DNA of 64,000 nucleotides from Intrasporangium flavum (GCF_001956915.1 NZ_MLJO01000017.1:1-64000), one strand, 5' to 3'; positions 1 through 8,490 are shown, counted from the first letter of the stretch. Numbers and translations are program-made. Notes: generated by a model from the letters alone, not told the origin.

Positions 1-203
1 GCGTCGCGGCCGTGATGTCGACGCCGCGGTTGCGGGCGTCGAGGACGAACCTCGCCTCCGGCTCGCTGAGGCTCGGCCGGGCGCTCGCTATGTCGGAGGG
101 CAGGTCCTGCAGGGTCGGTGCGTCGCTGCCGCAGGCCGCGAGCGTCGTGATCGTCGCGGCGGGCGGGGCGGGCGCGGCGTCGCAGGCGGCTCACGGTGTC
201 CAT
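1..203 (-). pseudogene. N-terminal part of a frameshifted small lipoprotein (DUF732-like), runs off the window edge
   Basis: On the minus strand an ATG at 203 opens MDTVSRLRRR, but that frame then becomes arginine-rich nonsense. A second frame, open from about 190 leftward, reads a convincing lipoprotein: a short hydrophobic run, the lipobox LAACG, then a polar stretch with EARFVLDARNRGVDITAA, which resembles the start of a DUF732 domain. That frame has an in-frame stop at 191-193 and no start codon before the lipobox. One single-base indel in the G/C homopolymers around 160-190 would join the two frames. I cannot tell a real pseudogene from a sequencing error, and the C-terminus lies outside the window. 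Confidence 0.4.
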
Positions 204-218
204 CGTTACCCTGAACGC

Positions 219-527
219 GTGAGCGACGCGGATCGTCCCGAGGACGCCGGCGCCGACCTGCCGCTGGTCGAGGCTCCGCGGGTCGGGCGGTTCTCCGACA
301 CCCCGTTGGCGGCCGGCTCGGTGGCCGCCGGGCTGGCGGGCGTCGTCGTCGGGTTCCTCTTCGTGCCGCAGCTGCTCGCGCTCGCGCTCGGCGGGCTGAG
401 CCTGGCCCGGCGCGAGGTGAACGGCCGCGGCCGCGCCCTCGTCGGCATCGGGCTCGGGCTGCTGACGACCGTCCTGTGGGGCGTCGTCCTCGCGCTCCTG
501 CTCAGGTGGTGGGCCACCTCGCAGTGA
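219..527 (+). CDS. small DUF4190-like membrane protein
   Basis: A 102-residue protein with a short acidic N-terminus (SDADRPEDAG) followed by two hydrophobic helices at about residues 28-52 and 70-96. Between them is the basic loop LARREVNGRGRALVGIG, which is the arrangement of DUF4190 membrane proteins. The GTG at 219 is chosen because TACCCT at 207-212 lies six bases upstream, the spacing of a leaderless promoter. The frame stays open further upstream, but without membrane character or a promoter. It is divergent from the broken lipoprotein. No biochemical role is known for the family. Confidence 0.7.
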   Translation: MSDADRPEDAGADLPLVEAPRVGRFSDTPLAAGSVAAGLAGVVVGFLFVPQLLALALGGLSLARREVNGRGRALVGIGLGLLTTVLWGVVLALLLRWWATSQ

Positions 528-545
528 GGGCGGCCACCCGGCGCG

Positions 546-1760
546 TCACTGCGAGTAGGTCGACAGGAACTTGCCGATCCGGCCGACGGCGTCCTCGAGG
601 TCCTCGACCCGGGGCAGGAACACGAGCCGGAAGTGGTCGGGCGTGGCCCAGTTGAACCCGGTGCCGTGCACGACGAGCAGGTGCTGCTCGCGGAGCAGGT
701 CGAGGGCGAACCGTTCGTCGTCGCGGATGTCGTGGACCTTGGGGTCGAGGCGCGGGAAGAGGTAGAGCGCCCCCTCGGGCTTGGTGCACGAGACGCCCGG
801 GATCTGGTTGAGCATCTCCCAGGCGACGTTGCGCTGCTCGAGGAGCCGGCCGCCGGGCAGGATCAACTCGTTGACGGACTGGTAGCCCCCGAGCGCCACC
901 TGGATCGCGTGCTGCGCCGGCACGTTCGCGCACAGGCGCATGTTGGCGAGGATGTCGAGGCCCTCGAGGTAGCTGCGGGCGTGCTCCTTGGGGCCGGTGA
1001 TGGCCAGCCACCCGGAGCGGAAGCCGGCGACGCGGTAGGCCTTGGAGAGCCCGTTGAAGGTGAGGCACAGCAAGTCGGGCGCGAGGCCGGCGATCGAGGT
1101 ATGGGTGGCGCCGTCGTAGAGGATCTTGTCGTAGATCTCGTCGGCCATGACGATGAGCTCGTGCTCGCGCGCCACCTGCACGATGCCCTCGAGCACCTCG
1201 CGCGGGTACACGGCGCCGGTGGGGTTGTTCGGGTTGATGACGACGATCGCCTTGGTGCGGTCGGTGACCTTGCTGCGGATGTCGTCGAGGTCGGGCGCCC
1301 AGCCGGCCTGCTCGTCGCACACGTAGTGCACCGGCTTGCCGCCCGCGAGGCTCGTGGCCGCGGTCCACAGCGGGTAGTCGGGCGCCGGCAGCAGCACCTC
1401 GTCGCCGTTGTCGAGCAGGCCCTGCATCGCCATGACGATGAGCTCGCTGACGCCGTTGCCGAGGTAGATGTCCTCGACGCCGAGGTGCGGGAACTCGCGC
1501 ACCTCGTAGTGCTGCACGATGGCCCGCCGCGCCGACAGGATGCCCTTGCTGTCGCTGTAGCCCTGGGCGCGGGGCAGCTCCTGGATGACGTCGACGAGGA
1601 TGTCCTCGGGCGCCTCGAAGCCGAACGGCGCGGGGTTGCCGATGTTGAGCTTGAGGATCCGGTGGCCCTCCTCCTCGAGGCGCTTGGCCTCGGCGAGCAC
1701 GGGACCGCGGATCTCGTAGCAGACGTCCTGAAGCTTCTTGCTCTGGCTCACCGCGCGCAT
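546..1760 (-). CDS. alaA: alanine transaminase AlaA (PLP-dependent aminotransferase)
   Basis: A 404-residue class I/II aminotransferase that closely follows E. coli AlaA from VCYEIRGPVL onward. It would interconvert pyruvate plus glutamate with alanine plus 2-oxoglutarate in the cytosol. Visible hallmarks are LNIGNPAPFGFEAPEDILV near residue 38, the PDYPLW substrate loop near 128, the INPNNPTGAVYP motif near 175, ADEIYDKI near 206 and the Schiff-base lysine K240 in FNGLSKAYRVAGFRSGW. The ATG at 1760 is preferred over the frame opening at 1832 because AlaA homology starts just after it and a CACCCT element lies seven bases before it. It appears monocistronic. Confidence 0.93.
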   Translation of the reverse strand: MRAVSQSKKLQDVCYEIRGPVLAEAKRLEEEGHRILKLNIGNPAPFGFEAPEDILVDVIQELPRAQGYSDSKGILSARRAIVQHYEVREFPHLGVEDIYLGNGVSELIVMAMQGLLDNGDEVLLPAPDYPLWTAATSLAGGKPVHYVCDEQAGWAPDLDDIRSKVTDRTKAIVVINPNNPTGAVYPREVLEGIVQVAREHELIVMADEIYDKILYDGATHTSIAGLAPDLLCLTFNGLSKAYRVAGFRSGWLAITGPKEHARSYLEGLDILANMRLCANVPAQHAIQVALGGYQSVNELILPGGRLLEQRNVAWEMLNQIPGVSCTKPEGALYLFPRLDPKVHDIRDDERFALDLLREQHLLVVHGTGFNWATPDHFRLVFLPRVEDLEDAVGRIGKFLSTYSQ

Positions 1761-1851
1761 GCGACCAAGGGTGGCACCGCCGTGCCGGCGTTCCCGGGAG
1801 ATTCCCACCATGTGGCCCGTCGCGTCCGTCACGTCAGCGCGTGTCCCGAGG

Positions 1852-1870
1852 GGTGGACGCGTCGTCCACC
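1852..1870 (-). terminator. short hairpin after the 1891-2463 gene
   Basis: A perfect inverted repeat (GGTGGACG, loop CGT, CGTCCACC) lies 20 bases past the stop of the minus-strand gene ending at 1891 and before alaA. No T-run follows, so it would be a non-canonical terminator or an RNA 3'-end stabiliser. Confidence 0.45.
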
Positions 1871-1890
1871 TCGTGGAACGGGTCGACGCG

Positions 1891-2463
1891 TCAGCGGCCG
1901 AGGCAGCCGAACGCCGACGCCGGGCTCCGGGCGGTCAGCGTCGTCACGAGCTGGTCGAGGCTCGGCGCGACGAGGTCGATCGTCTGGGTGTGGCCCTCGA
2001 CGGTGCGGGTGAGGTGGGCGACGGCCGGCGGGGTGGCCGTCGAGGACGACCAGCCGGTCTGCTGCAGGTAGCCGATCATCTGGGTGGCGGCAGGTCCGGT
2101 GGAGGGCGGGTACGTGCGGGTCACGACGCCGTCGTCGGAGTCGCGGCACGGCGGTGCCTCGCCGTGGCCCTGCGGGGTCAGGCTGCGGTCCATCACGGTG
2201 ATGTCCGCGCCGAGGGCGGTGAAAGCAGCCACGTCGTCGGCGTGCACCCGCGAGCTCCAGGCCCACCCGGCCACGGCGACGAAGACGAGCAGCAGCGCGA
2301 CGAACACGGTGCCCGCCGGGCCCGGTCGACGCGTCCCCCGCCGCCCGCTCTCATCCGACGGGCGAGGCGGCTCGGGCACCGCGGGTCCGCCGCCCGGTGC
2401 CGGGGCGCCACGCCGTGGCCGCGCCCGTTTCGGGGCCTCGTCGACGAAGCCGGAGTCGCTCAC
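1891..2463 (-). CDS. single-pass membrane protein of unknown function
   Basis: A 190-residue protein. Residues 1-50 are polar, proline- and arginine-rich and probably cytoplasmic. A helix follows (AGTVFVALLLVFVAVAGWAW), then an exposed domain of about 120 residues with two cysteines (PPCRDSDDG and the C-terminal FGCLGR) that could form a disulfide. I do not recognise the family. The GTG at 2463 is preferred over the GTG two codons upstream because CACACT at 2470-2475 stands six bases before it. The stop is TGA within TGACGCGTC, a context shared by several minus-strand genes here. Confidence 0.65.
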   Translation of the reverse strand: MSDSGFVDEAPKRARPRRGAPAPGGGPAVPEPPRPSDESGRRGTRRPGPAGTVFVALLLVFVAVAGWAWSSRVHADDVAAFTALGADITVMDRSLTPQGHGEAPPCRDSDDGVVTRTYPPSTGPAATQMIGYLQQTGWSSSTATPPAVAHLTRTVEGHTQTIDLVAPSLDQLVTTLTARSPASAFGCLGR

Positions 2464-2544
2464 CGGCACAGTGTGGGACAGGGGCGACCGGCGCGTCAGG
2501 ACCGGAGGCGAACCGTCTCCATTCCGTAACCGGAGATCAGCCCC

Positions 2545-4245
2545 TCACCGGTTGGCGCCCTCGCGTGCCGCCGGTTGCGGCGCCGGGGCGCGGCGCAGGA
2601 GCGGGCGGGAGAGTTCGAGCAGGTGCGGGTCGAGGCGTCGACCGGTGCGCCACGCGAGGACGAGCAGCACGACGAGCGCGACGAGGTCGAGCGGCACCCC
2701 GACCGCGGTCGTCGACAGCCCGAGGCTGTAGCCCTCCGGCAGCGTCATGAAGCACACGACCGTGGCGACGACGGCGAGCGGCTTCTCGGCGCGCTCCCAC
2801 GTGGGGGCGAGCGACACGGCGAGCACCGGCAGCACCCACAGGTAGTACCAGGGCAGGAAGACCGGGGCGAGCCCGACGACGGCGAGCAGGCCCCAGCCCA
2901 GGGCGCGCACGGTGCGGGCGGTGTCGTCGGACGCGGCCCGGCGCCCGGGCCCGCGACGGCCCGACGCGCGGCGCCCCGTGGGGCCGGCCGGCGCGGCGGG
3001 CTTGGCGGCACCGAGCCACACGAGCACGAGCAGCAGGGCGAGCACGACGAGGCCCACGGTGCGGGCGAGGTCGACGGCGGGCTCGCGCCAGCTGTCCTGC
3101 CCGAGCACGGTCCCGACGGCCTGCACGGCGATCCCGAGGCCGGTGGGCAGCGAGGTCCACTGCTCGTTGCGTCCGGGCGTCGCACCGGGGTTGAGCCAGG
3201 CGAAGCCGAGCCGCGTCAGGAGCCCGCCGGCCGCCATGACCGCCCCGGCGACGAGCAGCGTCAGCGCCCCGGCGCGCACCACCCCCGGCCAGCGCAACGC
3301 GCCACTGCGCCCGGAACGTCGCAGGACGCGCCGGGCCCAGAGCAGCGCGAGGAAGGGCAGGGCCACGACGGCCGTCACCTTGACCATCGCGCCGAGGGCC
3401 ACGATGACGGCCGCCGTGACGAACCGTCCGCGCAGCGCGAGCGCCAGCCCACCGAGGACCGCGGCGACCATGAGGGCGTCGTTGTGGGCGCCGCTGACGA
3501 AGTGCACGCCGACGAGGGGGCACGCGACCGCGAGCCACGTCGCGCGGGCCGGGTCGGTGCCGAGGCGGCGGGCGAGGTCGGGCACGGCCCACGCGATGAC
3601 GACGACACCGACGACGGCGAGCAGCCGCAGCAGGAGCAGCGCTACCCAGAGGTGACCGCCCGACACCGACGCGACGCCGCGGGCCAGCAGCAGCCACACC
3701 GGGCCGTACGGCGTCGGGGTGTCGAGCCACGTCGGGGCGGTCGAGAGTCGCCAGTCGGAGTCGAGCTCGCGGACCGTGTGGTCGTAGGGGCTGAACCCCT
3801 CCGACCACAGCAGGCCCTGCGCGGCGTACGAGTAGAGGTCGCGGCTGTAGAGCGGCACCGACGCCACGAGGGGCGCGAACCACAGCGCTGCCGTCGTCTG
3901 CCACCAGGCGACGGTGACCCGCGCCCACCGCAGCCGCCACCACGCGACGACGAGCCCGAGCATCGACAGGAGCGCCACCGTCGCGAGCAGCGGGGAGCCG
4001 CCGGCGTCGCGCCACCAGGCCACGCCGGGCCAGAGCACGTGCTGGTTCAGCTCGGTGCGGGCGCCTGCTCCCCACGACGCGGCGGCCAGCACGACGGACG
4101 CCGCGACGCCGGCCCAGCGCCACCGCGCGGGGTGCGCCCGGCCGGCGACGGAGCCCAGGGCCGCGACGCGGTCGGGGTCGTCGCGCACGAGCCGGCCCCA
4201 GGCGTCGGAGAGACGGGCCCGTGGGCCGCGCGGCGATTCAGCCAT
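2545..4245 (-). CDS. mptB: polyprenol-phosphomannose-dependent alpha-1,6-mannosyltransferase, MptB family
   Basis: A 566-residue integral membrane glycosyltransferase with roughly twelve helices and a polar N-terminus. The loop after the third helix carries PLYSRDLYSYAAQG (residues 131-144) followed by GFSPYDHTV, the signature of the MptA/MptB family, which uses polyprenyl-phosphate mannose to extend lipomannan-type alpha-1,6-mannan outside the membrane. Later pieces are FVSGAHNDALMVA and the periplasmic-side loop around GRNEQWTSLPTGLG. A basic RRASGRRGPGRRAASD stretch interrupts the C-terminal half. It is last in a three-gene minus-strand operon and its ATG overlaps the preceding phosphatase gene by eight bases, implying translational coupling. 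The exact linkage made is inferred from the family. Confidence 0.8.
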   Translation of the reverse strand: MAESPRGPRARLSDAWGRLVRDDPDRVAALGSVAGRAHPARWRWAGVAASVVLAAASWGAGARTELNQHVLWPGVAWWRDAGGSPLLATVALLSMLGLVVAWWRLRWARVTVAWWQTTAALWFAPLVASVPLYSRDLYSYAAQGLLWSEGFSPYDHTVRELDSDWRLSTAPTWLDTPTPYGPVWLLLARGVASVSGGHLWVALLLLRLLAVVGVVVIAWAVPDLARRLGTDPARATWLAVACPLVGVHFVSGAHNDALMVAAVLGGLALALRGRFVTAAVIVALGAMVKVTAVVALPFLALLWARRVLRRSGRSGALRWPGVVRAGALTLLVAGAVMAAGGLLTRLGFAWLNPGATPGRNEQWTSLPTGLGIAVQAVGTVLGQDSWREPAVDLARTVGLVVLALLLVLVWLGAAKPAAPAGPTGRRASGRRGPGRRAASDDTARTVRALGWGLLAVVGLAPVFLPWYYLWVLPVLAVSLAPTWERAEKPLAVVATVVCFMTLPEGYSLGLSTTAVGVPLDLVALVVLLVLAWRTGRRLDPHLLELSRPLLRRAPAPQPAAREGANR

Positions 4246-4834
4246 GGGTGATCGGCTCGTCGCCCCAGGCGAGCAGGCGCCAACCGGCGTCGGGATCGCC
4301 CTCGAGGGTCACGACGTGGGTGTTGTCGACGCGCCGGTCGTCGAAGAAGGACCCCGGGAGCCCGAGCGAAGCCGCGCACCACACCCGCATCGCGGCTCCG
4401 TGGCTGACGGCGAGCGCCGACTCGTGGCCGTCGGAGACGATCCGGGCGATGGCGGCGTCGTAGCGGGCGAGGAACTCGGCGCCGCTCTCGCCGCCGGGGA
4501 TGGCGTGGAAGGGGTCCTCCCGCCACTTCACGAGGACGTCGACGTACGGCTGCCACTCGGTCGACATCTCCCAGTCGCCGGCCTGGATCTCGCGCAGCCC
4601 GGGCAGCACGACCATCTCGAGGCCGAGCTCGGCGGCGAGCGGTGCGGCGGTCTGCTGGGTGCGGACGAGGTCCGAGGTGTAGATGGCGCCGAGGTCCTCA
4701 CCCCCGAGCCGCTCGGCGAGGGCGTGCGCCTGGGCGCGACCCTCGTCGGTGAGGTCGAGGCCGGGCACCGCAGTGTCGAGCTGGCGGGCGACGTTGGCGT
4801 GGGTCTGGCCGTGGCGCACGAGGAAGAGCCGCAC
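4238..4834 (-). CDS. histidine phosphatase family protein
   Basis: A 198-residue branch-1 histidine phosphatase (phosphoglycerate-mutase fold). The phosphate-accepting motif LVRHGQTHAN sits at residues 5-14. The acid/base region GLREIQAGDWEM is near 78, and the second catalytic histidine is in ALAVSHGAAMRVW. The substrate cannot be read from sequence. The GTG at 4834 follows the upstream lipoprotein stop by one base, and the gene overlaps the mannosyltransferase start, so the three are probably co-translated. A role in releasing phosphate from an envelope-glycan precursor would suit the context but is a guess. Confidence 0.85.
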   Translation of the reverse strand: MRLFLVRHGQTHANVARQLDTAVPGLDLTDEGRAQAHALAERLGGEDLGAIYTSDLVRTQQTAAPLAAELGLEMVVLPGLREIQAGDWEMSTEWQPYVDVLVKWREDPFHAIPGGESGAEFLARYDAAIARIVSDGHESALAVSHGAAMRVWCAASLGLPGSFFDDRRVDNTHVVTLEGDPDAGWRLLAWGDEPITHG

Positions 4835-4835
4835 G

Positions 4836-5327
4836 TCACTGGTCCTTCACGGTGACGCCGGTGAGGCACTCGACGCCCTTCTTCGGGCCGGTCCAGAGCT
4901 TCGCGACCGACACGGGTGCGGACGCGCCGGCGGCCAGGGGCACGTCGACCTCCTTGCTCACCACCTCCGAGCCGTCGGCGGACTTGACGATGAACACGGC
5001 GACCGTGAACGTGTGCTGCTGGCTGTCGGGGTTCTTCAGCGTGCCGGTGAGGCCCCAGACGTCACCGGCCCCGGGCGCGCACTCGACGCCGGTCAGGCTC
5101 GAGCTCGCGTCGAAGAGGCCGCCGTCGCCCGCGGCGGACGGCGTCGTGTCGTCGGACCCGGTGGCGGTGTCGGGCAGGATCGTCGGCTGCACGGGCACGC
5201 TCACCGTGGCGCCGTCGTCGGGGGCCGAGGGCGTCGGCTGCCCGCACGCCCCGAGGGCGAGGGAGCCGAGCACGAGCGGCACGGCGAGAGCGAGCGGCCT
5301 CGGGGCCAGACGTCGGGGACGCGGCAC
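4836..5327 (-). CDS. secreted lipoprotein of unknown function
   Basis: A 163-residue lipoprotein. The signal peptide is VPRPRRLAPRPLALAVPL followed by the lipobox LGAC with lipidation cysteine C28, then a Ser/Thr/Asp-rich linker. The globular part of about 100 residues contains two further cysteines (GVECAPG and GVECLTG) and NPDSQQHTFTVAVFIV, which resembles FxLYD-type immunoglobulin-like domains. The GTG at 5327 is supported by an AGGAAGAGG ribosome-binding site just upstream. It leads the operon with the phosphatase and MptB. It has no catalytic motif and may act as a surface binding or scaffold protein. Confidence 0.75.
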   Translation of the reverse strand: MPRPRRLAPRPLALAVPLVLGSLALGACGQPTPSAPDDGATVSVPVQPTILPDTATGSDDTTPSAAGDGGLFDASSSLTGVECAPGAGDVWGLTGTLKNPDSQQHTFTVAVFIVKSADGSEVVSKEVDVPLAAGASAPVSVAKLWTGPKKGVECLTGVTVKDQ

Positions 5328-5437
5328 GGGTCCACCTCTTCCTGCGGGTGCGTCGACGGGTGCGCCGCGGGTGGGTCGACGAGGCGTCGACGGGGTGCCC
5401 GGGCGCGGTTCGCGCCCATTGTGCCCCGGGCACCTGT

Positions 5438-7795
5438 TCAGGGCAGGAGCAGGCGCGCGGCCACGCCGGAGGCGATGACGAGCAGCCCCGCGAGCACCGC
5501 GAGGGTGTCGGCCCTGCGCCAGGGGGCGGGCCCGGCCCACGTGCGGCGCCGGGCCTCGGCGAACCCGCGCGCGTCCATGGCGAGCGCGAGCGCGGCCGCC
5601 TGACCGAGGGCCCCGAGGAGCAGCCCGCCGGTGACGACGACCGCCTCCCGGCCGCGGGCGAGGACACCGGCACCGGCGATGCCGCGCACCCGGCGGGTCG
5701 TCATGAGCTCGCCCCAGAGCGCGTCGAAGGACTGGAGCCGCTGCAGGGCCGCGGTGGCCGCGACGACGGGGCGAGCAGGCAGCCGAAGCCGTTGGGCGAG
5801 GTGGTCGCCGAGGGCGTCGGGGTCGATGGCGCCGACGACGACGGCCGAGGGCAGCAGGAGGCACAGGACCCGCAGGGCCGCCCCGGCCGCGACCTCGAGG
5901 TCGCGCCCGCCGAGCAGCCACGCCGACCAGGCGACGCCGGCGACGGCGAGCGCCGCCGGGGCGAGCCGGGCGAGCACGCCACGCAGGCGCCCGACCGGAC
6001 GCCGTCCCTCCGCGTCGCCCCCGGGCGCGAGGAGCGCGACGATCGCGAGGAGCGCCTCGACGCCGAGCACGGCCAGGCCCTGGCGCCACGTGTCGAGCAG
6101 CGCCGGCAGCGGCAGGACGCACAGCGCGGCCGCGACGAGCGAGAGCGGTCCCGCCCGCGAGACGAGGGTGCGCCGCTCGGGCACCGGGTCGGGTGGCGGC
6201 TGCTCGGGACGCCTCACCTGGCGGACGCCGTCGGCGCGGGCGACGACGCCGGGGTCGTGGGTCGTGACGACGACGGCCGAGCCCTCGCGGCGGGCGGCGT
6301 CGAGGACGCCGGTGACGGCGGCCCACGTCAGGCGGTCCTGCCCGACCGTCGGCTCGTCGGCGAGCAGCAGCGCGGGTCCGTGGGCGACGGCCGAGGCCAT
6401 GGCGAGGCGGCGCTGCTCTCCACCGGAGAGCTGGCGCGGGTCGGCGGCCGCGAGGTGGGCCAGGCCGAGGGCGGCCAGGAGCGTGTCGGCGCGGGTCGCG
6501 GCCGCCGCGTCGTCGACGCCGAGGGCGCGCAGGGTGGTGAGCACGTCGTCGCGCACGGTGCGGCCGACGACGGCCGTGGCGGCGCGCTGCGGCACCCACG
6601 CGACGGCGCGGGCGAGGTCGCGCGAGGCCCAGTCGTGCGGCGGGTCGGCGCGGGTGCGCGACGCGTCGTCGCCGGGCACGAGGGGCAGGGCGAGCTCGAC
6701 GCGTCCGGTGCTCGGCTCGACGAGGCCACCGAGGGCGCTCATGAGCGACGACTTGCCGGCGCCGCTCGGGCCCACGAGGGCGAGGGTGCGTCCGGCGCGC
6801 GCCTCGAGGTCGGCGTCGACGACCGCGGTGGTGGTGCGGGCCGGCTCGCCGAGGCGGCGGGTGCGGTGCTCGACGCCGACGCCGGCCGCCGAAGCGACGA
6901 CCCCACCGGTGGGCGCGAGGCCGGCCGACGCGTCGGGCAGCGGTGGGAGGTCGAGGTGCTGCGGTTCGGGGTCGGGAACGCCAGGCACCCAGATTCCTTG
7001 TGCCGCAAGGGCGCCCGCCTCGCGTTCGAGAACGTCGCGCGGCGGTCCGTCGGCCACGACCGAGCCTGCGGCGTCGAGCACGACGAGCCGGTCGACGAGG
7101 TCGACCCAACCGTCGAGCCGGTGCTCGACCACGACGAGCGTCAGGTCGCGACGCGCCACGACGTCGGCGACGACGCGTCGGACCTCGGCCGCGGTGGCGG
7201 CGTCGAGCATCGCGGTCGGCTCGTCGAGCAGCAGCACGGACGGCTCCATGACGAGCGCCCCGGCGAGGGCCAGCCGCTGCGACTCCCCGCCGCTCAGCGT
7301 CGCCGGCGGGCTCGAGGGCGGCATCGTCAGGCCGACCTCGGCGAGGGCGGCGTCGACGCGCGGGGGCATCCGGTCGCGCGGGACGAGCACGTTCTCGAGC
7401 CCGAACGCGACGTCGCGCCCCACGGTGGAGGCCACGACGCCGGCACCGGGGTCCTGCAGCACGAGGCCGACCGATCCCGGGACCGACTGCGGCGCAACGC
7501 CGCCCACGGTCACCTCGCCGGACAGGTCACCCGCGTCGGCGGTGAGCAGAAGCCCGGCGACGGCGCGCAGGAGCGTCGACTTGCCCGACCCGCTCGGGCC
7601 GGCGAGCAGCACGCGCTCGCCGGGCCCGACGGTGAGGTCGAGGTGCTCGAGGACCGGGCGCGAGCGGCCGTACGGCCGCCACGTCAGGTCGCGCACCTCG
7701 ATGCCGGCACCGGATGCGTCTGCATCGGGTCGAGGTATTCGGCGACCGGATGTGGTCGCGGAATACCTCGACCCGGCGTCAGAGAGGTCGTGCAC
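5438..7795 (-). CDS. ykoD: ECF transporter: two fused ATPases plus transmembrane T component (YkoD-YkoC fusion)
   Basis: A 785-residue protein combining three ECF-transporter parts normally encoded separately. ATPase 1 (about residues 30-270) has Walker A GPSGSGKST, signature LSGGESQ and Walker B VLLLDEPT. ATPase 2 (about 300-520) has GPSGAGKSS, LSGGEQR and LLLADEPT. The C-terminal 240 residues are a helical EcfT/CbiQ-like segment with the conserved arginine-rich coupling motifs RRVRGIAG and DARGFAEARRRTW. It would energise the adjacent YkoE for thiamine-precursor uptake. The GTG at 7795 starts eight bases after the ykoE stop with GAGG six bases upstream. Residues 5-27 are encoded by a palindromic repeat with codons (TAT, ACA, ATA, CCT, GCA) rarely used elsewhere in the gene. 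Confidence 0.85.
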   Translation of the reverse strand: MHDLSDAGSRYSATTSGRRIPRPDADASGAGIEVRDLTWRPYGRSRPVLEHLDLTVGPGERVLLAGPSGSGKSTLLRAVAGLLLTADAGDLSGEVTVGGVAPQSVPGSVGLVLQDPGAGVVASTVGRDVAFGLENVLVPRDRMPPRVDAALAEVGLTMPPSSPPATLSGGESQRLALAGALVMEPSVLLLDEPTAMLDAATAAEVRRVVADVVARRDLTLVVVEHRLDGWVDLVDRLVVLDAAGSVVADGPPRDVLEREAGALAAQGIWVPGVPDPEPQHLDLPPLPDASAGLAPTGGVVASAAGVGVEHRTRRLGEPARTTTAVVDADLEARAGRTLALVGPSGAGKSSLMSALGGLVEPSTGRVELALPLVPGDDASRTRADPPHDWASRDLARAVAWVPQRAATAVVGRTVRDDVLTTLRALGVDDAAAATRADTLLAALGLAHLAAADPRQLSGGEQRRLAMASAVAHGPALLLADEPTVGQDRLTWAAVTGVLDAARREGSAVVVTTHDPGVVARADGVRQVRRPEQPPPDPVPERRTLVSRAGPLSLVAAALCVLPLPALLDTWRQGLAVLGVEALLAIVALLAPGGDAEGRRPVGRLRGVLARLAPAALAVAGVAWSAWLLGGRDLEVAAGAALRVLCLLLPSAVVVGAIDPDALGDHLAQRLRLPARPVVAATAALQRLQSFDALWGELMTTRRVRGIAGAGVLARGREAVVVTGGLLLGALGQAAALALAMDARGFAEARRRTWAGPAPWRRADTLAVLAGLLVIASGVAARLLLP
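7713..7774. repeat. translated palindromic repeat at the start of the ECF fusion gene
   Basis: Bases 7727-7774 form a hairpin: 14 perfectly paired bases (GGGTCGAGGTATTC with GAATACCTCGACCC), one G/G mismatch, six more pairs (GCGACC with GGTCGC) and a six-base loop. A smaller palindrome (GATGC, TCTG-side loop, GCATC) abuts it at 7713-7726. The unit lies in frame inside the coding sequence and is translated as an RYSATTSGRRIPRPDA peptide ahead of the first ATPase domain. Its A/T-rich codons contrast with the surrounding gene, which suggests insertion of a mobile palindrome. Confidence 0.7.
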
Positions 7796-7803
7796 GGCGA
7801 GCC

Positions 7804-8418
7804 TCAGGACGCGGTCCGCTCCCGGGCCTCCTGGCCGGGCGGGAACGCCGCGAGGGCGCCGGCCCGGGCCAGCAGGCGCGTCAGGCCGACCGCGAGGGCC
7901 GAGCCGAACACGGCCACCGAGCCGCCGAGAAGGAAGAGGTAGGCGATCTTGTAGCCCCAGCCCCAGTCGGTCCAGTACGAGTACCACTCGTACACGGCCT
8001 CGAACGCGCCGCCGAGGAAGCCGCCGAGCAGCAGCGGCGCCCACCGGTACACGGCGTAGCCGAAGAGCGCGAAGCCGAGCTCGACGCCGAGGCCCTGCGC
8101 GAGGCCCGACACGACGGTCGTGATGCCCCACTGCGTGCCGATGAGGGCCGAGACGATCGCGGCCAGCAGCTCGGTGAACACGGCCGCACCGGGACGGCGG
8201 ATGACGAGCATCCCGACGATGCCGGCGACGAGCCACGGCCAGTTGAAGAGGGCGCCGAGCGGCGGGAAACCGGCCGACACGGCGTCGGACGGGATGGCGT
8301 AGACGAGCCCCCAGGCCCAGTAGGCGACGCCGAAGGCGACCCCGAGGAAGGCGCAGGTGAGCAGGTCGATGGTGCGCCAGCGGGTCAGCGGCCCGCTCGC
8401 GGTGATGGTGCTGGTCAT
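7804..8418 (-). CDS. ykoE: ECF transporter substrate-binding (S) component YkoE
   Basis: A 204-residue integral membrane protein with about six helices. It matches the YkoE family of S components for hydroxymethylpyrimidine or thiamine-related substrates (YkoEDC). Typical stretches are AFGVAYWAWG near residue 28, GTQWGITTVVSGLAQGLGVELGFA in the middle and AVYEWYSYWTDWGWGYKIAY near 150. The ATG at 8418 has GGGAG eight bases upstream. A TPP riboswitch lies immediately upstream, so uptake should be shut off when thiamine diphosphate is plentiful. The following gene supplies both ATPases and the T component. Confidence 0.9.
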   Translation of the reverse strand: MTSTITASGPLTRWRTIDLLTCAFLGVAFGVAYWAWGLVYAIPSDAVSAGFPPLGALFNWPWLVAGIVGMLVIRRPGAAVFTELLAAIVSALIGTQWGITTVVSGLAQGLGVELGFALFGYAVYRWAPLLLGGFLGGAFEAVYEWYSYWTDWGWGYKIAYLFLLGGSVAVFGSALAVGLTRLLARAGALAAFPPGQEARERTAS

Positions 8419-8490
8419 GGTGTGACTCCCGGGTCTCCGATGGATACCTCGGGGAGGACACGCCGCGGCGTCGTGACGCCGTCGGGTGGC

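Noticed and set aside
5348..7942. Long plus-strand open frame of 864 codons antisense to the ECF transporter gene
   Set aside because: It is Gly/Arg/Asp-rich without any domain, lies fully opposite a gene with complete ATPase motifs, and reflects the lack of A/T-rich stops in high-GC DNA.
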